A DNA stretch of 64,000 nucleotides from Cladophialophora immunda (taxonomy: Eukaryota > Ascomycota > Eurotiomycetes > Chaetothyriales > Herpotrichiellaceae). Both the position numbers and the translations under genes were made by a program. The stretch is from the NCBI RefSeq assembly GCF_000835495.1, contig NW_015622543.1, positions 4,576,619 through 4,640,618 on the forward strand, written 5' to 3'. Of this stretch, positions 10,053-20,680 are shown in pieces. Numbering within the stretch: the stretch's first letter is position 1; each line of letters starts with the position of its first letter. Under the pieces are notes generated by a model. That model was not told the origin of the DNA and did no database searches. It saw only the letters and a list, made by a program, of their open reading frames with translations.

Positions 10053-11135
10053 ATGCGGCTTCTTGGGTGCACCACAAGACGTCGTCCATTCCGGGCTCGA
10101 AATTCGTTGCAACGCCGACTTTCGTTCTCTGCGAGGCATTATGGGCGACCCGATCCCGCTCGAATTGCAGACGACCTGATGCGCAAGTTCTCTGCCGGTC
10201 AAACTTTTGTCCGCGAGCAACTCCTTGACGCTAATCAGTTGCGGTTGACCGGGCTCACTCTGGATCGACCATACCTGTGGAGGAATTGCGAATCGCTCCA
10301 GGACAAGGAACCCGCTCAAGGAACCCCCCTACCCGCGGGCTATCACCTCGTTTACTTCACGCCCATCCAGCCCAACGCATCTCTCGGGCGCGATGGAACT
10401 GATGCGTCATTCAATCCAGACAAGCCTTTCACAAGACGGATGTGGGCCGGTGGTTCCTGCGCTTGGCCAGGCGCCGCCAGCCCCGGCGACGGAGCTCAGT
10501 CATGGTTGACGGTCGGCGAAGTCGCAACAGAGGTCACTCGCATCCTGAGTTGCGAGGCGAAGGTTCAGCGAAAGGGAGAAGATATGTTGGTGGTGGGGGT
10601 GGAAAAGGAATTTCGCAACAGCAAGGGCGATTTGTGTGTTCTGGACAGGCGAAACTGGGTATTTCGCCCTGCGCTTGATCCTGCAAACTCATCATCAGTA
10701 TCGCCACCCCAAAGTGCGCGACCGTTGGAATCTTCAGGCGAAGGTCTCAAGACACTTCCTGGTGGCTATCATATGAGGGAATACAACCGGGACGAAGCTG
10801 TGCTATTCCGATTTTCGGCGATGACTTTCAACGCACACCGCATTCATTATGACAAGACGTGGGCAATGGAGGTGGAGGGACACCGTGGTCTCGTCGTACA
10901 TGGCCCGATGAACTTGATTGCCATGCTGGATTTATGGAGAGATGAGGTAGCCGGAGTGAGCCACGAAGAGGTGGTATACCCAGCGAGGATCGATTACAGG
11001 GCAGTTAGTCCTGTGTACGCCAGAGAGCCGTATCGGGTGCTGGCCAGCAAGGAGACCACGACCCAGGAGGGTGTTGAAGTCAAAGTTGTTAGTCATGACG
11101 GCACCCTCTGTATGAAGGGAACGATCGAGGGCTAG
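10053..11135 (+). CDS. HTD2/MaoC-type hydroxyacyl-thioester dehydratase, mitochondrial
   Basis: Hot-dog-fold dehydratase or hydratase related to yeast mitochondrial Htd2 and to mesaconyl-C4-CoA hydratase; it hydrates or dehydrates an acyl thioester. The reading frame is open from 9966, but the ATG at 10053 gives a typical presequence: MRLLGCTTRRRPFRARNSLQ, rich in Arg and without acids, ending near FSARHYG. The N-terminal hot-dog half includes MWAGGSCAWPG; the C-terminal half has RFSAMTFNAHRIHYDKTWA and VVHGPMNLIAML, the hydratase motif with its His and Asp. Length about 360 residues fits the family. It is followed in the same direction by an acyl-CoA dehydrogenase, so the two may act in sequence on one CoA ester. 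Confidence 0.85.
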   Translation: MRLLGCTTRRRPFRARNSLQRRLSFSARHYGRPDPARIADDLMRKFSAGQTFVREQLLDANQLRLTGLTLDRPYLWRNCESLQDKEPAQGTPLPAGYHLVYFTPIQPNASLGRDGTDASFNPDKPFTRRMWAGGSCAWPGAASPGDGAQSWLTVGEVATEVTRILSCEAKVQRKGEDMLVVGVEKEFRNSKGDLCVLDRRNWVFRPALDPANSSSVSPPQSARPLESSGEGLKTLPGGYHMREYNRDEAVLFRFSAMTFNAHRIHYDKTWAMEVEGHRGLVVHGPMNLIAMLDLWRDEVAGVSHEEVVYPARIDYRAVSPVYAREPYRVLASKETTTQEGVEVKVVSHDGTLCMKGTIEG

Positions 11136-11640
11136 GCCTGAAATAGGATGGGTGACTTTCCGCGTAGACATTGGTATTGTGTGTTTTGATTCAAGCATTG
11201 GTTTTCCAGTGACCAATGCCGCTTCGAGTAATCTCGGGCTTTGTGATCGTAGCGCGGTTGATCACGCCAAAGCTAAGCCGACAGGAGCTTCCGGCTTTGA
11301 ACCAGGTGTCTGTACGAGTAGGACCGTCACGATCTTAGATATGGGGATTGAGTGCTCCTGGAAGTGCCGACACCGGGTCCGAAAGCACCGCACTGTGTCA
11401 ACTCCGGGATAACGGATCATCGCAGCCCAGGTACGGCGTCCACTAGTCGCCTTGGTTTCCACTGAGACGGGCCATCTGTTCCCCCCTGTACCATGGTGCT
11501 GAGCTGCGAAAGTCAGTCGGTTGCCTCATAATGGTATTTGGAGTTCATAGTCAATGACGATCCAGGGAGGCTAGAACTGTCTTCCACAAGAATCTGCCGT
11601 ACATCGAGATTCTCAAATTCTGTCCCCATCGCAGGGAACC
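11136..11640. other. Intergenic region upstream of the acyl-CoA dehydrogenase
   Basis: 505 bp between two plus-strand genes. No gene or clear element seen; presumably holds the acyl-CoA dehydrogenase promoter. Confidence 0.4.
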
Positions 11641-13014
11641 ATGTACCGGTCACTGAACAAAGGGGGCAGACAACTATGGCAACGCTGTAGGCGTCTCAAC
11701 AGAGAGTTACCGCAGGAGTCTCGACACTTTTCCCACACACCAAACCGACACGAATTGATGGAAATGACAGGATTCTCAGACACCCAGCGCACGGTGAGGG
11801 ACGCAGTCATGCAGTTGTGTCAAAAGTTCCCGAACACCTATTGGCAGGGCTGCGATCAAGAGAGCAAGGATCCCCAAGAATTTCACGCAGCCATGGCCAA
11901 AGACGGATGGCTGGGAATCGCTCTGCCTGTGGAGCTAGGAGGAGGTGGACTCGGTGCGTTGATTGATCGTATCTGCCGGGGCTTGACTGACTAATGTGAA
12001 ACGAAAGGTATATCGGAGGCCGCCATGATGATGCAAACCATCACCGAGTCAGGCGCCGGCATGGCGGGTGCGCAGGCCATCCACGCGAATGTCTACGCAA
12101 CGCAACCTCTGGTCAAATTTGGAAGTCCCGAACAGATCCAGGGCATCGTCCCCAACATCATCAGTGGGAAATGGCGGACCTGCTTTGGTGTGACGGAACC
12201 CAACGTCGGGCTGGACACGACGCAATTGAGGACGGTCGCGGTGCGGGACGGCGACGGCGCCTACCGGGTGACGGGGCAGAAAATCTGGATCACCTGCGCG
12301 CAGGTGGCGCGGAAGATGATTTTGCTGGCGCGGACGACGCCGCTCGACCAAGTTCGCAGGCCCGTCGACGGGCTCTCCCTGTTCTGTGTCGACCTGGACC
12401 GGCAAGGCAAGCGCGGGCTCGAGATGCGGCCGATCAAGAAGATGGGCGGCCGCGCGGTTGACGCGAACGAGGTGTGGTTCGACGGATACGAGGTTGCGGC
12501 GGACGCGCTGATCGGCGAGGAAGGGCAGGGCTTCCGCATCATCCTGCACGGCATGAACGCCGAGCGGTGCCTGGTGGCGGCTGAGGCGCTGGGCCTAGGG
12601 TACGCGGCGCTGCAGCGTGCGGCCGGTTACGGGCGCGAGAGGGTGGTGTTTGGGCGGCCGATCGGGCAGAATCAGGGCGTCGCCCATCCGCTGGCCGACG
12701 CGTACATGCGGCTTGAGGCCGCCAAGCTGGCGACCTACCACGCCGCCCGGCTGTATGACGACGGCGACGGTGCGGCCGTTTCGCAGAGCTCCATCGGCGT
12801 CGCCTGCAACAGTGCCAAGTACCTCGCCGCCGAGGCCGCCTTCGCCGCGTGCGAGCGGGCCGTGCTGTCCCACGGCGGCATGGGCTACGCAGCCGAGTAC
12901 GATGTGGAACGCTGGTTCCGAGAGTCTCTGGTGCCGCGCATCGCGCCGGTCAGTCGGGAGATGGTCCTAAACTACATCAGCGAGAGGGTCTTGGGACTGC
13001 CCAAGAGTTACTGA
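11641..13014 (+). CDS. Acyl-CoA dehydrogenase, probably mitochondrial
   Basis: FAD-dependent acyl-CoA dehydrogenase. Exon 1 from 11641 carries a basic presequence (MYRSLNKGGRQLWQRCRRLN, then FSHTP). One intron at about 11954-12008 joins GGGGL to GISEAAMMMQ in frame. Family motifs: WLGIALPVELGGGG near the N-terminal domain, CFGVTEPNVGLDTTQ (FAD/substrate loop), GQKIWITCAQ, GRPIGQNQGVAHPLADA and SHGGMGYAAEYDVERWFRES, where the Glu after AA is at the usual catalytic-base region. The tail PVSREMVLNYISERVLGLP follows a subfamily common in bacterial acyl-CoA dehydrogenases rather than the GTSEI tail of MCAD types. Exon 2 is clearly GC-rich. Substrate unknown. Confidence 0.9.
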
Positions 13015-13765
13015 TGGACATGGATGTGTCCTTGGGTACGACTCTGGAGATTTTGGGGAGGGAGATCAGCGGAGAATAGTGGAAATGACAAGCGTTCTCG
13101 GGCGGCTAATCCGCCGTGGTAAGGGAGCTGTACGAGTGCATAAAAGACATTCTGAAGAGACTAGATGGATTGACTCGTTTGTTGGCTTGAATGAATCACC
13201 TGGGAAGAGCCAACGGCCTTAAGCGATGCTATTTTATAAGTGAGTGTGTGCAGGTGACAGACGCTGAAATTACCTCGAAGAAAGTGCAGCGACGTATGAC
13301 ACGCATCACGCGCTTCGGACGCGCTTCGGACGCGATATCACGTGCTTTCTCAACAGCCACGCTAGTCCCTTAAAGGTCTTTGGCCAAAGGTCATCCGCTA
13401 GCGCTGCTAGTAACCCCTTTATTAAATACTAAAAGGTACTCCGTATATAGTTAGATATGCCCTCGGGCTCTGTAGAATTCATCATGTTCCTCTATCGAGT
13501 CATATTAATGCGCCCTATGGCCCTCGAACGCTTTCCCATTTCTCATATGTGACTACGTTCTTGATGATCACGACCAGCACGTCTGTTGAAATCTTACACC
13601 AGCTCACAAGTGGACTGCAACGGTGCGCCATCCTCCTGCAGCCTATAGCGCTAAGAGGGGATTTCTCTGGTTTAAAATTGCTTCAAACCTCCGTGTTCCG
13701 TCAGCTTCACCCGATCAGCATGCTGCGCTCTCCTCTCTTTTACACTGTAGGCATTTATAGTCAGT
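13015..13765. other. Convergent 3' region
   Basis: 750 bp between convergent genes. AT-rich around 13380-13460. It holds a two-copy tandem 11-bp repeat at 13310-13331. No gene seen. Confidence 0.5.
13310..13331. repeat. Tandem 11-bp direct repeat (two copies)
   Basis: GCGCTTCGGAC occurs twice back to back, followed by a partial third start (GCG). Confidence 0.85.
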
Positions 13766-14915
13766 CTATGACGGCAATCCTTGTGATATAACGTACATGT
13801 CACCCAGGGCCACCATACAGATGGTCTGCCAGATTCCGAGACACATTCGGGGCAGGACGCCGCGGTACAGGCCGCGGACGCCGCTGCTCCGGTACACGTA
13901 TGCCAGGGCGGACCACGTCGTCAGGCGCTTCGGTCGGTTGGGGTCGTCGACGACGCTCCTTTGCATCTCGACGCGGACGACCTCAATCGGCTGGTTCCAA
14001 CATGCCAGGCCTCCGCCGATGGCGGCGCAGAGAACCTTTTCCGTCGGCCCCGGCCTCTGCTCTGACCTTTTGTCGGTCAGCCGCCGCACCACGTCCTCGG
14101 ACAGTCGGGCAAATGCCAGACGCGAGCCCCAGTTAGACATCTGACGCAGGGCGACGGCGTTCGCCCCCCTGTTGACGCCACGGATGCCGTCGCGGTTCCA
14201 GATTTCGCGCAACTCGGTCCACGTCGACGTCCGCGGGTGCCCGGGGGTGTCGCGCCGTTTCGTGATCTCGACCGTCTTCATCCGCGTGCAGACGCCCATG
14301 ACCATGTACGCCTGCGCGGCGCCGCCTGCCATACCGGCGATGAGACCACTGGCAAAATCCGACAGTCCGAGCGACCGCGCTCGATGCTCGATATCGGAAC
14401 TGACGAAAAACAGCACCGCGCCTTTGCTCGATGCCTCGGCCCACGCCCACGGGATCAAACCTTGGTAGACTGTTCGAAGTTCAGGACGGAAGAAGATTAC
14501 CGTGATATCAAGGCAGCTCACTCACAGCCCAAAACGCCCCCTCGAGCCCAAATGGCGCGTAACGTGGCGGGAAAACTGTCGCCTCGATTTGCCGCAATCC
14601 TCGTCTTGATGACCTCCATCGGCTAACGGACAATACACAGGTGTCAGTCAGAACCAATTGTGCAGAAGACACTTTGTCGTTCCTCACCTGGCCGAGGGTG
14701 GTGACTCTGTATCTTGTCAGCACTTTTGGACCTCCATCATCACAAAGGAAATTCGGGTCGGTCCCCTACTCGAAAAGATGCAAGCAACCACCCACTACGA
14801 AAGAAGCACATGTCAATATGCGGTCTCACCACCGTTGAGTGGCTCAAAAATATCACTCACAGATCAAGTTTCCAAAATTGACCGGTCTCTTTTCGATCGT
14901 TTGAGATTGTGACAT
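13766..14915 (-). CDS. yhm2: Mitochondrial citrate/2-oxoglutarate carrier, Yhm2 type
   Basis: Inner-membrane solute carrier of the mitochondrial carrier family. Yeast Yhm2 exchanges citrate for 2-oxoglutarate. The spliced protein begins MSQSQTIEKRPVNFGNLI at 14915 and continues through small exons to LGGCLHLFE, VTTLGQ and PMEVIKTRIAANRG; the introns at about 14859, 14780 and 14688 are inferred because they restore the Yhm2 frame. Yhm2 hallmarks then follow: YQGLIPWAWAEASSKGAV, MGVCTRMKTVEITKRRD, LRQMSNWGSRLAFARL, CWNQPIEVVRVEMQ and GLYRGVLPRMCLGIWQT. The C-terminal few residues could be altered by an unrecognised last intron at VALGDM. It lies convergent with the acyl-CoA dehydrogenase and next to an E2 of the 2-oxoglutarate type. 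Confidence 0.88.
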
Positions 14916-15634
14916 GACTGTAGGAGTGGAGCGTACCTCTTTCCAGCTGACGTCCCAACGTACTCTTGGGAGGGGGCACGGGCTGGTTTTGTGACTTCCT
15001 GATGTAAAGGCAATTGGGAGCAAATCGAAGACGTACCGACAAAAGAAGCTAGGACTCAAGAATACTGATATCAGCCAGTCCCCAGGGAAGACGTCCCAGC
15101 CTGCATTGTCTCTGTCGTTTATGCTTTGCACATCTTCGATTTTCCGAGTTGCGGGTTTGGTTCTCCCACTCTGTACTGGAACAATCCAAATTATCTATTG
15201 GCAGCATTGGGTCGCCAATTGCTACCGCGGAGAATACGCAGGACCCTACGGGCCTGTCGGTAGTTGTCCCAGCCATCACCTATCTTTTTGGGAGAGTTTA
15301 GCCCCAAGAATTTGTGATCGGCATGGTGCTTTATTCCGAAGGTGACAGCCACTCTCGGTGTCACGGCTGGTCGGCATTTGAATCCTTTGCAGCTACGGAA
15401 TAAGGAAGTGAAGACGCTAAATACAAGGCTGTGAGTCTGTCTCCACCGAGTTTCGTTCCCCTTCTCCCGTGATACTACTAGGTCAGCATCGACATTACCT
15501 ACACGATGTGACCCACGCAACATGGGCAGATGGCTGCTGGCACACGCCGAAAGAGATTGGCACCCGGTGGTACTTGTTCAGCGCTCCCCCGCTTGACTTT
15601 GACAGCAAGCTTCCCACTGATATGACGCCACACG
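14916..15634. promoter_or_regulatory. Upstream region of the Yhm2-like gene
   Basis: 720 bp between two minus-strand genes. No gene supported; the short ORFs on both strands show no family similarity. Confidence 0.4.
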
Positions 15635-17190
15635 CTATGCCAAAAGCATTCTTGACGGATCTTCTATGTAGTCTTTGATGGTGCTCAAGAACATAACCGC
15701 CTCTCGATCCTCAATCAGGCGGTGGTCGTACGACAGAGTTGTGTACATGATCTGTGTTTCCCAGCGGTTAACCATGGCATCTCGATCCCGGAGGATAGCA
15801 GACACTACTTACAGGTCGGATCTCGGGCTTGCCATCGATGGCGACGACGCGGTCGTAGATGGTGTTCATATTGAACACGGCTGACTGTTGATAATTGATG
15901 ACGGGCGTTCCAAACATCGACCCGAAGATTCCAGGGTTGCTGATGGAGAAATTACCGCCTTGAAGATCCGCCATGCTCAATTTTCCGTCCCGAGCCTGAA
16001 CCCCCAAGGCGTTAGAAGGCGTCGGGTCTGATGACCTGTCTCTTGACTCAAAGAGATCCCCTAAGAGGATGCTGAACTTACCTTTTCAGCAAGTAGCCGG
16101 ACTCGCTTTTCTATCTGCACAATGTCCAGGCGCTCACAGTCCTTCAACACCGGGGTGACCAGCCCCTTTGGAGTCGAGACGGCAACGCTAATGTCGACGT
16201 AGTCTCGATATATAATCTCCTCCTTGTCGATATCCATGGCCGCATTGACCACGGGGACGCGCTGGGCAGCCAACGCCGCCGCCTTGACAAATGCCCCCAT
16301 GTAGCCCAATCGGACGCCGTGCTCGTCCAGAATTCGGGCTTGATTGTGTTTACGCCACAACATCAACGCGCTCATGTCGACCTCTTGCATTGTCGTGAGC
16401 GTCGCATTTGTCAACTGCGACGATTTCAGCCGTTGCGCAATCGTTTTTCGCATTCGAGGTAAGGGATCCTGTCGGCACATTGTCAGCATTTCTCGGTGTT
16501 AAGATGTTTGGCGGGTTCCGGAAGTTTCCAACATACCACGCGTTCGTCACGGAATGGAAAAATCTCCGTTGCAGCTTGAGAGTTTCGTGGCAGTAGATTT
16601 GGGCTCTCAATCGGTCGTGGTTGCTCCAGGACGCGCGGCGCTGGAGGTGAAGCATTTGAGGTTCGAAAGGGCACAAGAATATTGGAGAGGGGGTTGTTCC
16701 TCAATTGCTCGTGAGAGGGTAAGTTGGCGTCCCCTTTCGAAGACGACTGCTCGGTCCACGATTGCATCTTCTCTGTGTCTGCTATCGAGTCGGAATGCGC
16801 AGGGGACGACTTCGCAGCAGCAACCCATGGTGCTTTTGACGCCGTCGTGGCTGAATCGGACGTGGTGTCTATCTGTGCAACGTCCTGGCCAACCGTCACT
16901 GTATCTCCCGGAGCCACGAGCAGCTCAGCCAAAACACCCGCTTCTGGAGCGTTCACCGACACGTCGATTTTGTCGGTCTCTATACTTGCGAGTTCCTCGT
17001 CGACCTCGACACGGTCACCGATCTGCTTGTGGAAGTGCGCGAGAGTGCCTTCTGTGATTGACTCGGCCATCGATGGCACCTTGACCGTCGTGTGCTGATG
17101 GCGACGAGCTGCCATCAGCCAAGGAGGCTGGTTGGACAACCGTGTCCCCGAAGCATGCTTTGACCGAGCGTGGGAGAAGACTGTCCACAT
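15635..17190 (-). CDS. Dihydrolipoyl acyltransferase (E2), 2-oxoglutarate dehydrogenase type
   Basis: E2 of a 2-oxo-acid dehydrogenase complex, mitochondrial. It is most like dihydrolipoyl succinyltransferase (Kgd2). Start at 17190 gives a basic presequence [15 protein letters not shown]; an earlier ATG at 17310 is also open. Lipoyl domain near residues 40-115: [15 protein letters not shown] and [15 protein letters not shown] with the lipoylated Lys. No peripheral-subunit-binding domain is seen, as in fungal E2o. Catalytic domain after an intron joining ERV to [58 protein letters not shown] and [17 protein letters not shown]. The active-site motif reads [11 protein letters not shown] where E2o normally has DHRLIDGREAV, so the catalytic Asp is Glu and the Gly is Asp. 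No E1 or E3 gene is in the window. Confidence 0.88.
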
Positions 17191-17845
17191 GGTGAATGCT
17201 AAATCCCCTATGGACAGCTTGTGAACATCGCGCCAGACCCAGACACGTCGAGACCAACGGGTTGATGATCCCCGGACTGAAATACACAGCTCTTGGACCG
17301 GTCCTGCCATCTGCTTGCTTGCTGCTGAAGTGCATGTCCATTCATGGTTTGGCACCGCTGTAGCTACAAAGGTAACCACATGGAACTAGATTGGGCCACA
17401 TGGGCTTAGCTATGTTGATTTGGAATTGACAGTAGGACTCCCGAGGCGTGCAAACTTCCGAACTGATTGGGCAATAAGCAAGGCCCCTCTTTGCCCGCTG
17501 AACGGCCGTTCGGATGATGAGGATGTACCGTACCGACAACCACTCTCCGCTACAACCGAGTGGCCATCATGTCACCACTCTATCTACTGTTTCTGAAACA
17601 AGCAATTAATTAGTTCACGACATACCGAAAATGTAGGCAAGTCAGGGCCTTTGAACAGATATACGGCCTACTACATCCCGTGTAGCTGATATAGACACTC
17701 TTTAATATTGCATCTAAGATTATGGGAGAAGTGCGAAGTATAGTCATCCATTAGTTCTTGGATACGGACAAGCACCCAGAGGACAGCAACCTTCAGATCG
17801 TTCGAGGTACCAAGCCATACGTGCTGGCTGAACGAGATATAGTGA
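17191..17845. promoter_or_regulatory. Upstream region of the E2 gene
   Basis: 655 bp between two minus-strand genes; contains CCGAGG at 17441-17446. AT-rich near 17580-17760. No gene seen. Confidence 0.4.
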
Positions 17846-19218
17846 CTACTCCATCTCGGGGAGAATGACGTTGCTCGGGCGGCCGTCGATCAGATTGTCC
17901 CTCATGGTCTGAGCAGCCTTGACGCGGATGTCGGCGAAGCTCTCTGGGGTGTAGTACGCCGAGTGACAGGTGAGGACCATGCGTCCGAGGAGCCACGACT
18001 CCCTCCGACGGTAGGCCTGTACCAGGGAGGGGACGCTGTCCGCGGGGATGGGCTCGATGGGCAAAACGTCCAGGCCGACGCCACTAAGGACGCCTTCCCT
18101 CAAGCAGCGCTCGACGGCGTCGAGGTCGACCACCTCGCCACGCGCCGTGTTGACCAAGATGGCCCCCCGCGGCAAGAGGCTCAGCAGGTCGTAGCCCACC
18201 ATACCGCGCGTCTCGCGCGTATGCGGACAGTGTAGGCTGAGGGTGGTCGAGCGGCGGAATAGCTCGCGGACGTCGCTCACGCGTTCGACGCCGAGCGCCT
18301 GGTCGGTCCCGTTGGACACGTAGGGGTCGTAGAAGAGGACGTTCCACCCAAATGCCTTTGCGCGCATCGCCGTTGCCGTGCCGATGCGGCCCAGGCCCAG
18401 CACCCCAAACGTCCGGCCGCGCACCCGCGACACGAGCGGCGAGTCGACAAAGACGTAGGGCGCCGGCGGCTCGGTTCGCTGCTTTGCGTCGTGGAGGAGG
18501 ATCCCTCGTCTCAGAGAGAGGGCCAGGGCGATGGCGTGGTCGGCAATCTCACATATACCGTAGTCTACAGCGGCGTGAGAAATGTCGACGTTAGAACGGG
18601 GGCTTTCATGTACAATTTGGGTCTCACGGGATGAGTCTGCGTGGGTAACGCCAGACATACCTGGAATATTGCACACTATTACTCCTCGTTTGCCCAAGGC
18701 GTCTCGGTCGAGCCGGTCGTACCCAACGCCCATCCGCACAATGCTAATTGGAGGCGGCAAATACCGGTGTCAGTAGTTTTGTCCTGTAGTTGTGCCAACA
18801 CAGTTGTTGCTCTCTCTCTTTCTCGTCTCGACGCAAACAGATTTCGCGTCTGGTCACTCTTTCAAACTCACACTTTTAATCGAGGGAATAGTTCCAGATC
18901 CGCCGCGGTGAAGTACGCCTTGAGCAGCATGATGCCGTCGACTCGATCTCGCAGCTCCTTGTCAATGGTTGACCAGGGTTTCGCCGACGCTGCTCCTGGC
19001 GGTATTAAACTGGCCTGTACATAGTGGACCTCATAATCTTCAGCGTCTCGAGGCGCGAACGTGCGCTGTTCGACCAGGTCATCCTGATGGCAGCATCGAG
19101 TCAGTGCATGTCCAAACAATTTTATCCAAAACTTGTCCAAGCAGCGTACTGGATAGAGCCCATCGGCTTGGAGGATTGTGTATTTCCGTCGTTGGTGATT
19201 GAATACTTGTTCCGTCAT
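17846..19218 (-). CDS. D-isomer-specific 2-hydroxyacid dehydrogenase
   Basis: NAD(P)-dependent oxidoreductase of the D-2-hydroxyacid dehydrogenase/CtBP family, converting a 2-oxo acid and a D-2-hydroxy acid. It starts MTEQVFNHQRRKYTILQADG at 19218; introns join LYP to DDLVEQ, RLK to the IVRMGVGYDRLD exon, and NIPG to the DYGICEIADH exon. The Rossmann motif is TFGVLGLGRIGTATAMRAK. Catalytic residues are in place: Arg in VNTARGEVVDL, Glu in DVLPIEPIP and His in CHSAYYTPES. It is divergent from the amidohydrolase, so both may be co-regulated. In-frame reading is intact. Confidence 0.88.
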
Positions 19219-19777
19219 GGCTCAGGATCAAAACAAATTGCAGCCTCTGCGTCAGCGTCATGTCAGGAAAGACAGTCGCACAAAACAGGCACTTTAGTTA
19301 GGAAGCGTACTCGCAAACTTCAAGGGTAGTAAGTAGTCTAGCCAAACCTGCAACATTTCGGTGCTGTGGCCACGGCGCCACCAGCATAAGATGCATGGCT
19401 CGTGCAAACACTGCTTAGAGCCCGTGGCAGCATTTGTGGGTCGCATCCAACCGGCAAAGGGGCCAAGAAGCCCCATACTCCCAATATTCTCCGACTTGAC
19501 CCCCGGCTCCTCGGCCATTCTGCTGGCTGCGGCTGCTGGAAGTGGTCACAGCCTCGCAGGAAGTTTTGTTCCTGACCGCCGGTTGGTCCGAGAAGCCGGG
19601 CCACACCACAGAATACAACCTGGGGAACTTCTAACGTTTGGACTAGAAATTGTTCCTGGCCGAGATCAGCGAAGTTTAGACAGTCTGATCATTGACCCGT
19701 CATCGAGCTGTCAGTCTTCGTCGTCAGGCCGCACTGCCAGTTGTCTGCCAGTAACACGCACGGCAGAGGCGTAGTCG
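19219..19777. promoter_or_regulatory. Divergent promoter between D-2-hydroxyacid dehydrogenase and amidohydrolase
   Basis: 560 bp between divergent genes. ORFs on both strands (19338-19604 -, 19361-19774 +) have no recognisable domain. No clear TATA element. Confidence 0.45.
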
Positions 19778-20680
19778 ATGGCGGATCAGCGACGAGAGAC
19801 CGTTCCACGGGGGACCTGGGATACCCATCTACACATCCTCGATCCCCGGGCCTTCCCCTATGCCCCGAACAGACTCTACACCCCGGCTCCGGGCAGGCTT
19901 GACGAACTTATGGCGTCGACATTTGCAGACTGCTTCCTCGTCGTGCAAGCGTCGGTGGAGGACGGCACCACGAGCATATTAACTCACCTGCGACTGGCTG
20001 CGGCCCGCTATCCAAGCAAGACGTTTCGAGCAGAAATCGAAATTCCAGCGACCACGGCCTACACCGACCTTGAACTCCGCGACTTAGACGACAAGGGGGT
20101 CCGGGCAATTCGGCTCCACGGGGTCCTCGGCTGGGGTCGCGACGAGGTACTCCAGGGGGTGCAGAAGGAGTTTGTCCGACTGGCCGCCTACGCGAGGAGG
20201 ACCGGATGGTTCCTGTCGAGCATGTGTGCCCTGGAAACCTGGGTTGAACTCGCCCCGTGGCTCGTCGAGTCGCCAGACCTGGAAAACGTCCGGATCATCG
20301 TCGAGCACAACATCAGAATCGATCCGTCGACAGACGTCGCCAGCAACCCGGGGCTCGACGGCCTGCTCGATCTCTTCGCCCAACACCCAACCCGTTTCTT
20401 CGTCAAGATCTGTGGGCTCAATCGACTGGAAGCGAGGACCGACGTACCGGGGCGGATGTCCGCCATCCCTGCGCCGATACTGAGTATTGTCGAACGATTA
20501 CCCGATCAGGTCCTCTGGGGGTCCGATTGGCCACATACCAATTTCGAGAGTAAGACGCTGGCGCCAGTTGCAAATAAGAACGTCAACTTGGAAAATGAGC
20601 TGGCCTTATTGAAGCTTGCATTGCCGCCGAGCTCATTGCAGAAGCTCCTCGTCGACAACGCCGAGAGGTTGTTCAGATAG
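19778..20680 (+). CDS. Amidohydrolase, 2-pyrone-4,6-dicarboxylate hydrolase-like
   Basis: Metal-dependent TIM-barrel hydrolase (amidohydrolase_2), 300 residues in one exon. The N-terminal metal motif is WDTHLHILDPRAFPYAP, which strongly resembles PDC hydrolase (LigI), the enzyme that opens 2-pyrone-4,6-dicarboxylate in aromatic catabolism. Further active-site segments: GVRAIRLHG, VRIIVEHNI and the closing WGSDWPHT with the essential Asp. The C-terminal LLVDNAERLFR is typical of the family. Start chosen at the first ATG, close after an upstream in-frame stop region. Lactone hydrolysis is the best guess; substrate is not determined. Confidence 0.85.
   Translation: MADQRRETVPRGTWDTHLHILDPRAFPYAPNRLYTPAPGRLDELMASTFADCFLVVQASVEDGTTSILTHLRLAAARYPSKTFRAEIEIPATTAYTDLELRDLDDKGVRAIRLHGVLGWGRDEVLQGVQKEFVRLAAYARRTGWFLSSMCALETWVELAPWLVESPDLENVRIIVEHNIRIDPSTDVASNPGLDGLLDLFAQHPTRFFVKICGLNRLEARTDVPGRMSAIPAPILSIVERLPDQVLWGSDWPHTNFESKTLAPVANKNVNLENELALLKLALPPSSLQKLLVDNAERLFR

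Noticed and set aside
13310..13331. Tandem repeat as a possible CRISPR or minisatellite array
   Set aside because: Only two 11-bp copies; too short for either.
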